From positions 1 through 64,000 of the forward strand of contig NZ_CAKXZS010000022.1 in NCBI RefSeq assembly GCF_935822925.1: a DNA stretch of 64,000 nucleotides, given 5' to 3'. Position 1 is the stretch's first letter, and every line of letters starts with the position of its first letter. Position numbers and translations under genes: made by a program. Under the pieces are notes generated by a model. That model was given only the letters and a program-made list of their open reading frames with translations. It did not search any database and was not told the DNA's origin. Positions 56,409 to 64,000 of the stretch are shown here, piece by piece. The stretch comes from Mesorhizobium ventifaucium (GTDB lineage: Bacteria; Pseudomonadota; Alphaproteobacteria; Rhizobiales; Rhizobiaceae).

Positions 56409-57359
56409 TCAGGTCTCGCTGGGACGAACCACGGGCGGGCGTGCAGCTTGCCGCGTGGTGCCGGCAGTGCCGTCGCTGCCGAAAACCTCCTTGGCGATGG
56501 CGCCGATGCCGCCGAGCGTGCCGATCAGTGATGAAGCTTCCATCGGCATCAGCACGACCTTGCTGTTTGTGGCGGAACCGATCCTGGTCAGCGCTTCGGT
56601 GTATTTCAGCGCAACGAAGTAGTTGAGTGCCTGCACGTCGCCCTTGGCGATCGCTTCCGACACCACCTGCGTTGCGCGGGCCTCGGCCTCGGCCGAGCGT
56701 TCGCGCGCTTCGGCGTCGCGGAAGGCGGCTTCCTTGCGGCCCTCGGCTTCCAGGATCTGCGACTGCTTGAGGCCTTCGGCGTCGAGGATCTGCGCGCGCT
56801 TGTTGCGCTCGGCCATCATCTGGCGACCCATCGACTCGACGAGATTGGCCGGTGGATTGATGTCCTTGATCTCGACGCGGGTGATCTTGATGCCCCAGGG
56901 ATGTGCCGCCTCGTCGACGACGCGCAGCAGGCGTTCGTTGATGGCGTCGCGGTTCGACAACAGCTCGTCGAGGTCCATCGAGCCCATCACGGTACGGATG
57001 TTGGTCATCGTCAGGTTGAGGATGGCGTTCTCCAGCCCGGCGACCTGGTAGGCGGCCTGCGCGGCGTTGAGCACCTGGTAGAAGGCGACGCCGTCGACGG
57101 CGACGGTGGCGTTGTCGCGGGTGATGATCTCCTGGGTCGGGACGTCGAGCACCTGCTCCATCATGTTCAATCTGGAGCCGATGCGGTCGACGAACGGCAC
57201 GATGAGGTTGAGGCCGGGGCTCAATGTCTTGGTATAGCGGCCAAAGCGTTCGACGGTATAATTGTAGCCTTGCGGGATTGTCCGGATGCCTTTGAAAAGC
57301 ACGAGCACGACAAGAGCGACAAGGACAAGAAGCGCGATATCGAAACCACTGAAATCCAT
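56409..57359 (-). CDS. qmcA: SPFH/band 7 (stomatin-like, QmcA-type) protein
   Basis: 316 residues from the ATG at 57359 with GGGAGA upstream; the frame goes on to 57419 without likeness. One N-terminal membrane span (DIALLVLVALVVLVLF) then the SPFH domain: YNYTVERFGRYTKTLSPGLNLIVP, MMEQVLDVPTQEIITRDNATVAVDGVAFY and HPWGIKITRVEIKDI. A coiled-coil rich in Ala, Glu and Arg (about 195-255) follows. It should form ring-shaped membrane scaffolds with NfeD and support membrane protein quality control with FtsH. Confidence 0.93.
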   Translation of the reverse strand: MDFSGFDIALLVLVALVVLVLFKGIRTIPQGYNYTVERFGRYTKTLSPGLNLIVPFVDRIGSRLNMMEQVLDVPTQEIITRDNATVAVDGVAFYQVLNAAQAAYQVAGLENAILNLTMTNIRTVMGSMDLDELLSNRDAINERLLRVVDEAAHPWGIKITRVEIKDINPPANLVESMGRQMMAERNKRAQILDAEGLKQSQILEAEGRKEAAFRDAEARERSAEAEARATQVVSEAIAKGDVQALNYFVALKYTEALTRIGSATNSKVVLMPMEASSLIGTLGGIGAIAKEVFGSDGTAGTTRQAARPPVVRPSET

Positions 57360-57541
57360 TTGGCTCTCCCTCAGATGCCGGCCACGAAATGTTTCTACGC
57401 AACCGACTTCACCAAACACTTAAGTGTGTTTCAGGAACGTTACAATCAGGTGATAGTGCATGTCGCGCAAAAGCATGCCGTCGGGCTTGAACCGAGGGTG
57501 GGCAGCGGTTTTGCGATAACGACATGCATAAAAACAACAAC

Positions 57542-57585
57542 CTAAAGCGCGTCGCATCAGGCCGCTCAGACGCGACGCGCTTTAG
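57542..57585. repeat. Palindromic repeat element (14-bp perfect arms)
   Basis: CTAAAGCGCGTCGC at 57542-57555 and GCGACGCGCTTTAG at 57572-57585 flank 16 bases. The AAAGCGCGTCGC palindrome is, from memory, a repeat found many times between Mesorhizobium genes. It lies in the 278-base gap between qmcA and hemH, which has no gene. As a hairpin it may also end the hemH transcript. Confidence 0.7.
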
Positions 57586-57637
57586 TGGATTACCGGTGCA
57601 TGGAAAGCCGGCCCGCGGCGCTCGATTGTATTCCGCT

Positions 57638-58702
57638 TCAGATCCAGCCAGACAGTTCGCGCCGCACCATCGCCTCGATCACCGCCATGCCCGCGGCACT
57701 GTCGTTGAGGCAGGGAATATGCGCGAATTTCTCGCCGCCGGTATGATGGAAGGTCTCGGCCGCCTCCCTGCCGATCTCGTCCAGCGTCTCGATGCAGTCG
57801 ACAGAAAAGCCCGGATTGACGATGGCGATCGATCTCACGCCTTCTGCGGGCAATTTCTCGACCGTCTGGTCGGTGTAAGGCTGCAGCCATTCCTGCGCAC
57901 CGAAGCGCGACTGGAACGTGGTGATCAGCTTCTTCTCATCCCAGCCGAGCTTTTCACGCAGCAGTCGGGTCGTCTCCAGGCAATGCGCCTGATAGGGGTC
58001 GCCCTTGTCGGAATAGGCTTTCGGAATGCCGTGATAGGAGGCAATGACCGTTTCCGGCTCGAAATCGAGGCTCGCCAGATGGCGCTCGATCGAACGGGCA
58101 AGCGCCTCGATATAGACCGGTTCGGCATAGTAGGGCGGCACGCTGCGGATCGCCGGGGCGCGGCGCATCTTCATCAGCGCGCGAAACAACTGGTCGTTGG
58201 CGGTCGCGGTCGTGGTCGCGGAATATTGCGGATAGAGCGGAAAAGACAGAATGCGGTCGCAGCCTTGCGCGACCAGCCCTTTGGCGACGCTCTCGGTCGA
58301 AGGATTGCCGTAACGCATCGCCCAGTCGACGGTGACGCCGGGCAGGTCGCGCAGCGCCTCGGTCAGCTTTTCGCTCTGAGCGCGGGTGTAGGTGCGCAGC
58401 GGCGACTCGTTACGCTGCCGGTTCCAGATCCTGGCATAGTTGGCGCCCGACTTCTTCGGCCGCGTGGTGAGAACCAGCCCGTAGAGGATCGGGTACCAGA
58501 TCGCCTTGTTGAGCTCGATGACGCGCGGATCGGACAGGAATTCCCTGAGATAGCGCCACATCGGCTTGAATTCCGTGCCGTCGGGCGTGCCGAGATTGAC
58601 CAGCATGACGCCGATCCCGCCCGCCCCGACCGGCGACTGTCCTGCCGACAGCGGGCCGACGACCTTCGCGGCTTTTCGATCGGCAGGGTTCGAAAGCGTC
58701 AT
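57638..58702 (-). CDS. hemH: Ferrochelatase
   Basis: 354 residues from the ATG at 58702, GGAG eight bases upstream; a longer frame to 58771 was rejected. GIGVMLVNLGTPDGTE near residue 30, the FLSDPRVI loop, VDWAMRYGNPSTES, ILSFPLYPQYSATTTATA near 178, the catalytic His in VIASYHGIPKAYSDKGDPY near 220 and CIETLDEIGREAAETF near 305 mark HemH. It inserts Fe2+ into protoporphyrin IX at the inner membrane, the last step of haem synthesis. Single gene. Confidence 0.95.
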   Translation of the reverse strand: MTLSNPADRKAAKVVGPLSAGQSPVGAGGIGVMLVNLGTPDGTEFKPMWRYLREFLSDPRVIELNKAIWYPILYGLVLTTRPKKSGANYARIWNRQRNESPLRTYTRAQSEKLTEALRDLPGVTVDWAMRYGNPSTESVAKGLVAQGCDRILSFPLYPQYSATTTATANDQLFRALMKMRRAPAIRSVPPYYAEPVYIEALARSIERHLASLDFEPETVIASYHGIPKAYSDKGDPYQAHCLETTRLLREKLGWDEKKLITTFQSRFGAQEWLQPYTDQTVEKLPAEGVRSIAIVNPGFSVDCIETLDEIGREAAETFHHTGGEKFAHIPCLNDSAAGMAVIEAMVRRELSGWI

Positions 58703-58838
58703 AAGGGATCTCCGGACACCGCGCGAAACTAGCGATGCCGCGCCGGTTTTCAATGCAGCGTCTGGCCGCACCTTATCAGCGAAAGCAGAAAAACCCGCGG
58801 GGTTAACCGGACGGGTTTTCCAACGATGACGAAAGTAT

Positions 58839-60878
58839 TCAGTTTGCCGCCGGGATGGTCAAGCTTGCGCCGACGGGAAGGCGGCGCGGCTCGTAGTCCT
58901 TGTTGGCGTCGGAGATCGTTTTCCACCTGGCGCCATCGCCATAGGCCTTTTCCGCCAAATCCCAATAGGTATCGCCGGCAACGACCACATGGCTGCTTTC
59001 GGCCGGCTTTGCCGGCTCGGCAGGCATAGCCTCGGCTGGCTTCGCCGGCTCAGCTGGCGCCGGCGTTGCCGGGGCGGGTTCCGCCGGCACGGCTGGCGGT
59101 GTCGTGGCAATATCGTCCGAACCGGCCGGCGGTTCGGGCATCGCCGGCTCCGCCGCTGGGGCTGGAGCCGTTTCTGCTGGTTTTGCCGGCTCGGCCGGAG
59201 CGGGCGCAGCTTCGGCCGGCTTCGCCGGCTCCTGGGCCGGTACCTGGGCCGGTTCCGCCGCGGCAGCGGCCGTGACCTCGGTGATGCGGCCATCGAGCTT
59301 CGGCGTATAGGGCCGATGCGCGCCGAGGTAATCGGCGACCACCTGTTCGAGGCCCGGACCGTAATCATAGGCGTTCCTGGCCTTGTCGGCGAACACTTTA
59401 TAGCCGTCGCCGCCCTGGCGCACATAATTGTTGGTCGCGACCAGGTAGTCCTTGTCTGGACTGATCGGCGTCCACGCGCCACCTGCCATGACTTCGACAG
59501 ACTTGACGCGCCCGGCATTCGGGGCAGCCGATTTGTCGAATGAATACTTCAGGCCGGCAACCTGCGGGAAGCGTCCGGCGCCGTCCTCGATCTGGCTGAG
59601 CCCGTTCTCGAGCCCGGCAAGCAGATCCTTGCCGGAAATCTGGAAAGTCGCCACTGTGTTCTGGAACGGCAGCACGTTCAGCACTTCGCCCATGGTGACG
59701 GTGCCCTGGTCGATCGAAGCGCGCAGACCGCCGCCATTCGTGATGACGATCTCCACACCCTGGTCCTTGACGCGGTCGAGGACGGCATCGGAGACGAGAT
59801 TGCCCATCTCGCACTCGCGGGTGCGGCAGTTCTCACGGCTGCCGTCGATCGCCTTGGTGGTCTCGGCGACCTCCTGGTTCTTCAACGCCTCGATCGGCGC
59901 GCCGAGTTCCTGGATGCGGGCAAGCACGGCTGGGTCTGGCGTGATCGACTTGTCGAGGTAGATCGGGTCGCCGCTGGCCTGCTTGACGACACCGTTGTCG
60001 TCGAACACGACCTTGAACTCCCCGAGATATTTCGAATAGGACGCCGCCTGGACGACCGGCACCTTGTAGCCGTCCGGATTGTCGACCATCGTTGGGTAGG
60101 GGCCTTCAGCCTTGGGGTCGGAGTTGGACAGCAGCGAATGGCTGTGGCCGCCAACCACCACGTCGACACCCGGGATCTTGGCGATGACGTCACGCTCGCG
60201 CTTGTAACCAATATGGGTGACTGCGATGATCTTGTTGACGCCTTCTCCCTTCAACCTCTCGACCTCTGCTGTGATCGACTTGACGTCGTCCTCGATCGTA
60301 ACGTTTGGGCCTGGCGAAGCGAGCTCCGGCGTGTCGTTGGTGACCGCGCCGACGACGCCGATCTTCTGGCCGCCGACCTCGATCACGATCGACGGTTTCA
60401 CGCGGTCGCCGAGCCTGGATTGCGCGTTGGCCTTCACATTGGCGCCGAGCACCGGAAACTTGATCATATCCAGGAACGGCGCCAGCGCCGCCTCGCCGTC
60501 GTCGAACTCGTGATTGCCGACCGCCATGGCGTCGAATTTCATCTGGTTGAGGAATTCGCCTTCGGTCTTGCCCTTGTAGGTCGTGTAGAAGAGCGAACCC
60601 TGGAAATTGTCGCCGGCGCTGAGCAGCAGCACGTTCTGGCCGTCCAGCTTCTTGCGCTCCTGGGCGATCGCCGTGATCAGCCGCGCCGCGCCGCCTGTGC
60701 ACTCGCCCTTGGTCTCCTCTTCGGCCGAGCAGGTCGATTCATACTTGTTGTTGCTTTCGATGCGGCTGTGCCAGTCGTTGATGTGCAGGATGTTCAGCGT
60801 GTAGTCGGCAAAGGACACGCCGGTCGACAGGCCAAGCGTCGACGCCGACAGGGCGGCAATGGCGGCGATCTTCTTCAT
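58839..60878 (-). CDS. Periplasmic 5'-nucleotidase/metallophosphatase with C-terminal LysM domain
   Basis: 679 residues from the ATG at 60878 (GGGAGACGAAG upstream). Signal peptide 1-24. Metallophosphoesterase domain (25-330): HINDWHSRI with Asp35 and His37, SAGDNFQGS with Asp90, AVGNHEFDDGE near 120, THIGYKRE and GGHSHSLL. The 5'-nucleotidase C domain follows (REC-EMGNLVSDAVLD, NGGGLRASIDQG, LPFQNTVATFQISG, NNYVRQGGDGY). Next comes a Pro/Ala-rich linker of about 65 residues and a LysM domain at about 630-679 (GDTYWDLAEKAYGDGARWK). The enzyme releases phosphate from nucleotides or UDP-sugars in the periplasm; the LysM part should hold it to peptidoglycan. Confidence 0.92.
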   Translation of the reverse strand: MKKIAAIAALSASTLGLSTGVSFADYTLNILHINDWHSRIESNNKYESTCSAEEETKGECTGGAARLITAIAQERKKLDGQNVLLLSAGDNFQGSLFYTTYKGKTEGEFLNQMKFDAMAVGNHEFDDGEAALAPFLDMIKFPVLGANVKANAQSRLGDRVKPSIVIEVGGQKIGVVGAVTNDTPELASPGPNVTIEDDVKSITAEVERLKGEGVNKIIAVTHIGYKRERDVIAKIPGVDVVVGGHSHSLLSNSDPKAEGPYPTMVDNPDGYKVPVVQAASYSKYLGEFKVVFDDNGVVKQASGDPIYLDKSITPDPAVLARIQELGAPIEALKNQEVAETTKAIDGSRENCRTRECEMGNLVSDAVLDRVKDQGVEIVITNGGGLRASIDQGTVTMGEVLNVLPFQNTVATFQISGKDLLAGLENGLSQIEDGAGRFPQVAGLKYSFDKSAAPNAGRVKSVEVMAGGAWTPISPDKDYLVATNNYVRQGGDGYKVFADKARNAYDYGPGLEQVVADYLGAHRPYTPKLDGRITEVTAAAAAEPAQVPAQEPAKPAEAAPAPAEPAKPAETAPAPAAEPAMPEPPAGSDDIATTPPAVPAEPAPATPAPAEPAKPAEAMPAEPAKPAESSHVVVAGDTYWDLAEKAYGDGARWKTISDANKDYEPRRLPVGASLTIPAAN

Positions 60879-61056
60879 CTTCGTCTCCCGGATGACCAGT
60901 TTAACGCCCCTGCTTGACTGCAACATAACAGCCAGCTTTTGGCGCATGTTCACATCGCGTTTTAGCCGATGCAAGTGGAATCGGGGACAGTTTTGCCGGC
61001 GCAAAAAAGGACGGAGGCTCAAGCCGCCGTCCTTGCAAAGCAGTTCAGTAGAGGCC

Positions 61057-61431
61057 TCAGGTGCGTCGCGTCAGCACAAAGTTCTGCCCGCTCACGCTGG
61101 TGCAATTAAGCTGCGAGGTGGAGATCAACAAGCAGTTGAAGCTGATCGGCGTCTGGCGGATCAGCGAAGTGCCCTGGATTTCGACCGAGGTGCCGCCGGT
61201 CATGGTGTAGCTGCCGTCGGCAAGTTTTTGGCCGGTGTCGGTCGCGACGGTCTTGAAGCTGCCGCCGGCGAAGGTCGACAGGCCCGTGCCCTGCGCGTCG
61301 ATCCATGAGCCTTCGACCGGACTCCGCGCGGCCAATGGCGGCCCGCTCGGGCCGGCTGTGGTGCACGCCGCCAAGGCGGCAGCGGCCGCGACAATGCCGG
61401 CCGAAAGCAATTTGCGCGCAATCGTCATCAT
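61057..61431 (-). CDS. omp10: Omp10-like outer membrane lipoprotein
   Basis: 124 residues from the ATG at 61431 with GGAGAGG upstream. Lipobox ALAAC places the lipid-modified Cys at residue 23. The mature domain EGSWIDAQGTGLSTFAGGSFKTVATDTGQKLADGSY, with FNCLLISTSQLNCTSVSGQNF and final LTRR, follows the Brucella Omp10 pattern closely as I remember it, including two cysteines likely to form a disulfide. Omp10 is an outer-membrane lipoprotein of unclear function important for envelope integrity. The sequence given in parts avoids a full listing. Confidence 0.82.
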   Translation of the reverse strand: MMTIARKLLSAGIVAAAAALAACTTAGPSGPPLAARSPVEGSWIDAQGTGLSTFAGGSFKTVATDTGQKLADGSYTMTGGTSVEIQGTSLIRQTPISFNCLLISTSQLNCTSVSGQNFVLTRRT

Positions 61432-61456
61432 CAAGATCCTCTCCTCTCGCATTGAC

Positions 61457-61538
61457 CCGAAAATCGATTCGATTTTTCGGAAAGCACGATGCGTACGCTC
61501 AAAGCGCCAGAGCGTGCTTTACGCGTCCAGATGGACGC
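61457..61538. repeat. Compound palindromic repeat element
   Basis: Three nested palindromes: CCGAAAATCGA facing TCGATTTTTCGG (61457-61480), AAAGCACG/CGTGCTTT (61481-61488 and 61513-61520), and GCGTCC-AGAT-GGACGC (61523-61538). The cluster resembles Rhizobiales intergenic mosaic elements. It lies between omp10 and the end of homospermidine synthase, and may act as a transcription end for the latter. Confidence 0.6.
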
Positions 61539-61626
61539 ACGTCGCTCCAGACCGCCTTCCTTCAATCGCCCGATTTCCAGCCGATTGCAAGGCAGTGAGA
61601 CATTGCTATCGAACGGGGATGCTGCA

Positions 61627-63072
61627 CTATCGAACGAGGATGTTGCGGAACTGCCATGGGTCGTTTTTGTCGAGGTCTTCCGGGAACAGCCCAGGGCGGT
61701 TGTCGAGCGGCGTCCAGTCGGTGTAGTGGCCCTTGATCGGCCCGAGATAGGGCGACTGCACTTCCAGGCAGCGCCTGTAGTCCATCTCGTCGGCCTCGAC
61801 GATGCCGGCCTCGGGATTTTCCAGCGCCCAGACCATGCCCGCCAGCACTGCCGATGTGACCTGCATGCCGGTGGCGTTCTGATAAGGCGCCAGCTTGCGC
61901 GCCTCCGCCAGCGACAGCTGCGAGCCGTACCAATAGGCGTTCTTGTCGTGGCCGTAGAGCAGCACGCCGAGTTCGTCGACACCGTCGACCAGTTCGTTTT
62001 CGTCGAGCACGTGATGCACCGGTTGGGCCTTGCCGGCGGCGCCGAACATCTCGTGCAGCGACAGCACGGCGTCGTTGCAGGGATGGTAGGCGTAGTGACA
62101 GGTCGGGCGATATTGGACCTTGCCCTTCTTGCCGCGCAGGGTGAAGAAGTCGGCGATCGAGATCGACTCGTTGTGCGTCACCAGGAAGCCGTATTGCGGG
62201 CCCGGCGTCGGGCACCAGCTGCGCACACGCGTGTTGGCGCCCGGCTGCTCCAGATAGATCGCGGCCTTCGAGCCATGCTTGTGCTTCTTGCCGTTCTTCG
62301 GCATCCATTTCTCATGCGTGCCCCAGCCGAGTTCGGCCGGTTGCAGCCCTTCCGAGATGAAGCCTTCGACCGACCAGGTGTTCCAGAACACGTTCATAGG
62401 CTTCGGCTTCTTGGTGCGCTGCGTGTCGCGCTCGGCGATGTGGATACCCTTGACGCCGGCCTTCTTCATCAGCCTGGCCCAGCCTTCGCGATCGTGCTGC
62501 GCGGGCTCCGAGAATTCGTGGCCAAGATCGGTGGCGAGGTTGACCAGCGCCTGCTTGACGAACCACGAGACCATGCCTGGATTGGCGCCGCAGGTGGAGA
62601 TTGCGGTCGCCCCGCCGGGATGCGCGTGCTTTTCTTCGATCATGGATTCACGCAGCGCGTAGTTGCTGCGGCTGGCATTGTCGGCCTTGGTGTCGAAATA
62701 GAAGCCGAGCCATGGCTCGACGACGGTGTCGATGTAGAGCACACCGAGCTTGCGACAGAGCCGCATCAAATCCACTGAGCCGGTGTCGACCGACAGGTTG
62801 ACGCAAAAGCCCTGGCCACCGCCCTTGGTCAGCAGCGGCGTCAGCAGCTTCTTGTAGTTCTTGCTGGTCACCGCATCCTGCATGAAGGTGATGTCGCGCT
62901 CGTCGAGCAGCTTGCGGTCGGTGTCGCGTGGGTCGATGACCGTCATGCGCGACTTGTCGAACCTGAAATGGCGCTCGATCAGCGGCAGCGTTCCCCGTCC
63001 GATCGAGCCGAAGCCGATCATCACGACAGGGCCGGTGATCTCACCGTAAACGGGCCAGTTTTCATTCGCCAT
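61627..63072 (-). CDS. hss: Homospermidine synthase
   Basis: 481 residues from the ATG at 63072 with GAGGGAG upstream. NAD-binding start VVMIGFGSIGRGTLPLIERH near residue 17, NLSVDTGSVDLMRLC, YIDTVVEPWLGFY, STCGANPGMVSWFVKQAL near 160 and NVFWNTWSVEGFISEGL are family features. It transfers an aminobutyl group to putrescine (from a second putrescine or spermidine) to make sym-homospermidine, the main long polyamine of rhizobia. No decarboxylase gene is adjacent in the window. Confidence 0.94.
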   Translation of the reverse strand: MANENWPVYGEITGPVVMIGFGSIGRGTLPLIERHFRFDKSRMTVIDPRDTDRKLLDERDITFMQDAVTSKNYKKLLTPLLTKGGGQGFCVNLSVDTGSVDLMRLCRKLGVLYIDTVVEPWLGFYFDTKADNASRSNYALRESMIEEKHAHPGGATAISTCGANPGMVSWFVKQALVNLATDLGHEFSEPAQHDREGWARLMKKAGVKGIHIAERDTQRTKKPKPMNVFWNTWSVEGFISEGLQPAELGWGTHEKWMPKNGKKHKHGSKAAIYLEQPGANTRVRSWCPTPGPQYGFLVTHNESISIADFFTLRGKKGKVQYRPTCHYAYHPCNDAVLSLHEMFGAAGKAQPVHHVLDENELVDGVDELGVLLYGHDKNAYWYGSQLSLAEARKLAPYQNATGMQVTSAVLAGMVWALENPEAGIVEADEMDYRRCLEVQSPYLGPIKGHYTDWTPLDNRPGLFPEDLDKNDPWQFRNILVR

Positions 63073-63470
63073 TTTATCGATTACTCCCTCAGATAGGCTG
63101 AAAAGCCGGGCAAACAGACGCAAAGCGGAGCATTTTTTTGCCAGACCGCCACGCGCTACAACCACAGATCATTGTCATAAACCAGCGAAAAGCCGCGAGC
63201 GACGCCGCATTCGCCATGGGTTAAGGACGACGACCAGTCGATCATGGCCGTCAGGACCTTGTCGCGTTGGGCAAACCCGAGCGCCAAAGATGCGCGACCT
63301 AAGATGCGGCGAGCATCAGCTCGTCGATGGTTCCGGATCCGGGCCGCAGCCCTACCTCCGCGCCCCACAGCGTTGGCCAACAGGCCAAAACAACCTGCCG
63401 ATGCGCCGACCTATTCACCCTTGCGGCAGATCGTGTGTCGTCTCCGCACGTTGGGAAGGCCGGCGTCTGT
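63073..63470. other. Non-coding gap between homospermidine synthase and zur
   Basis: About 400 bases with no convincing gene. The part beside hss holds its ribosome site and an A/T-rich run that may be its promoter. Short open frames at 63156-63380 (minus) and 63244-63582 (plus) have no known likeness; the plus one runs into zur antisense. Confidence 0.4.
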
Positions 63471-63851
63471 TCAATGCGCGCAAGCCTCGCATAGACCCGA
63501 AAGCTCCACCGTGGCCGAGTTGGTTCGGAAGCCCTGCCGTCGGGCAATGCGGCGCAGCACCCGCTCCAATGCCGGGTCATGAACCTCACTTGCCCGCCCG
63601 CAATTCGCGCAGATTGCAAAGGCGGCGCGCCCATGGGTGCCGCATTCGCCGTGGACGCAGAGCGCAAACGCGCTCAGGCTCTCGATCCGGTGAACCAGGC
63701 CCTGCTCGACGAGCCGATCCAGAGCGCGATAGATCTGTAGCGGTGAGCGGAGCCCTTCCTGGCGAAGAAGTCCAAGCAGTTCATAGGCCCCCATCGGCCT
63801 GTCGGAGCGCGCCAGCGCGTCGAGCACCAGCTGCTGGTTGCGTCCAGGCAT
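63471..63851 (-). CDS. zur: Fur-family zinc regulator
   Basis: 126 residues from the ATG at 63851 (GGGGGAA upstream); a GTG at 63902 would give 143 residues but starts beside the Zur box. The winged helix is ALARSDRPMGAYELLGLL with SPLQIYRALDRLVEQGLVHRIES, as in Zur. The metal-binding half has CVHGECGTHGRAAFAICANCGRASEV and a final CEAC, giving the structural Cys4 zinc site. The order of these motifs fits Zur better than Fur or PerR. It represses zinc uptake genes when zinc is enough and probably controls itself and the gene at the right edge. Confidence 0.86.
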   Translation of the reverse strand: MPGRNQQLVLDALARSDRPMGAYELLGLLRQEGLRSPLQIYRALDRLVEQGLVHRIESLSAFALCVHGECGTHGRAAFAICANCGRASEVHDPALERVLRRIARRQGFRTNSATVELSGLCEACAH

Positions 63852-63916
63852 CCGCTGTTCCCCCGTGATCCATGCAGTTTTGTTCCAGGCAGTTTTGATC
63901 ACAATGGCGAGCGTCG

Positions 63917-63929
63917 GTTATAGTATAAC
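63917..63929. promoter_or_regulatory. Zur box between zur and a divergent gene
   Basis: GTTATAGTATAAC is a perfect palindrome around G and continues as ATTTTC, close to the bacterial Zur consensus (GTTATANTATAACATTTC). A second, related stretch with three copies of ATAAC follows at about 63950-63965. Both lie in the divergent gap, so the sites can serve both directions. Confidence 0.78.
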
Positions 63930-63991
63930 ATTTTCGATTGACGAGCGTGATAACATAACATAACGGATCGTCAAGAGCGGGGCTGACTTTG

Positions 63992-64000
63992 ATGGCTGCC
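63992..64000 (+). CDS. Start of a divergent gene cut by the right edge (predicted)
   Basis: An ATG at 63992 with GAGCGGGG about 11 bases upstream begins a plus frame (MAA...) that runs off the window. Its place beyond two Zur-type sites suggests a zinc-responsive gene, such as a zinc transporter or metallochaperone. Only three codons are visible, so this is a weak call. Confidence 0.25.

Noticed and set aside
63244..63868. Plus-strand frames running into zur
   Set aside because: No likeness to known proteins; they lie mostly antisense to zur.

Overview
The window looks like a chromosomal piece of a Mesorhizobium-type alphaproteobacterium (Rhizobiales). The reasons are the high GC content, a CpdR receiver protein, a Brucella Omp10-like lipoprotein, homospermidine synthase, a ROSE-controlled small heat shock gene, an alpha-proteobacterial sRNA of the suhB/MmgR type, and Rhizobiales-style palindromic repeats between genes. 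All names come from reading motifs and remembered family features; no database search was run.

Layout. 180-584 is a small exported ABM-fold protein. 723-9106 is a metabolic cluster: an RpiR regulator diverging from an N-formylglutamate amidohydrolase-family hydrolase, an APC permease, a glutamine-synthetase-like ligase, an aldehyde dehydrogenase and an iron alcohol dehydrogenase. A toxin-antitoxin pair is wedged between ligase and dehydrogenase. The set suggests uptake and gamma-glutamyl-protected oxidation of an amine or amino alcohol. 9350-13307 is a complete ABC importer of the iron/polyamine type. 13467-18144 holds unlinked genes (secreted hypothetical, GST-like protein, Na+/H+ antiporter, EEP hydrolase, EamA transporter).

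18146-34219 is the most interesting locus. A LacI regulator heads a tightly packed minus-strand run of about 14.7 kb: Gfo/Idh/MocA dehydrogenase, CoA-transferase, enoyl-CoA hydratase-like protein, aldehyde dehydrogenase, sugar-type (CUT1) ABC importer, GMC oxidoreductase, SDR, second GMC oxidoreductase and a Dabb protein. It diverges from a DUF993 protein. Two matching palindromes, one beside each divergent gene, look like the LacI operators. The pathway is not one I can match to a described one; it should take a sugar-like compound through dehydrogenations to CoA-linked intermediates.

34362-42239 holds GDP-fucose synthase, tRNA-Val(GAC), cpdR, a second FGase-family hydrolase, a suhB/MmgR-like sRNA, a histidinol-phosphatase/IMPase gene whose 3' end is tandemly duplicated, a DUF1579-like protein, a lysophospholipase-like hydrolase, hsp20 (RpoH promoter plus ROSE thermometer) and threonine aldolase. 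42710-49057 is gltB-gltD, the ammonia-assimilating glutamate synthase. 49192-61431 is mainly envelope: SGNH/DUF459 protein, lytic transglycosylase, galU, beta-barrel protein, arabinose-5-phosphate isomerase (Kdo pathway), NfeD with its SPFH partner, hemH, a 5'-nucleotidase with a LysM tail, and Omp10. 61627 to the end holds homospermidine synthase and zur, with a Zur box between zur and a gene that begins at the right edge.
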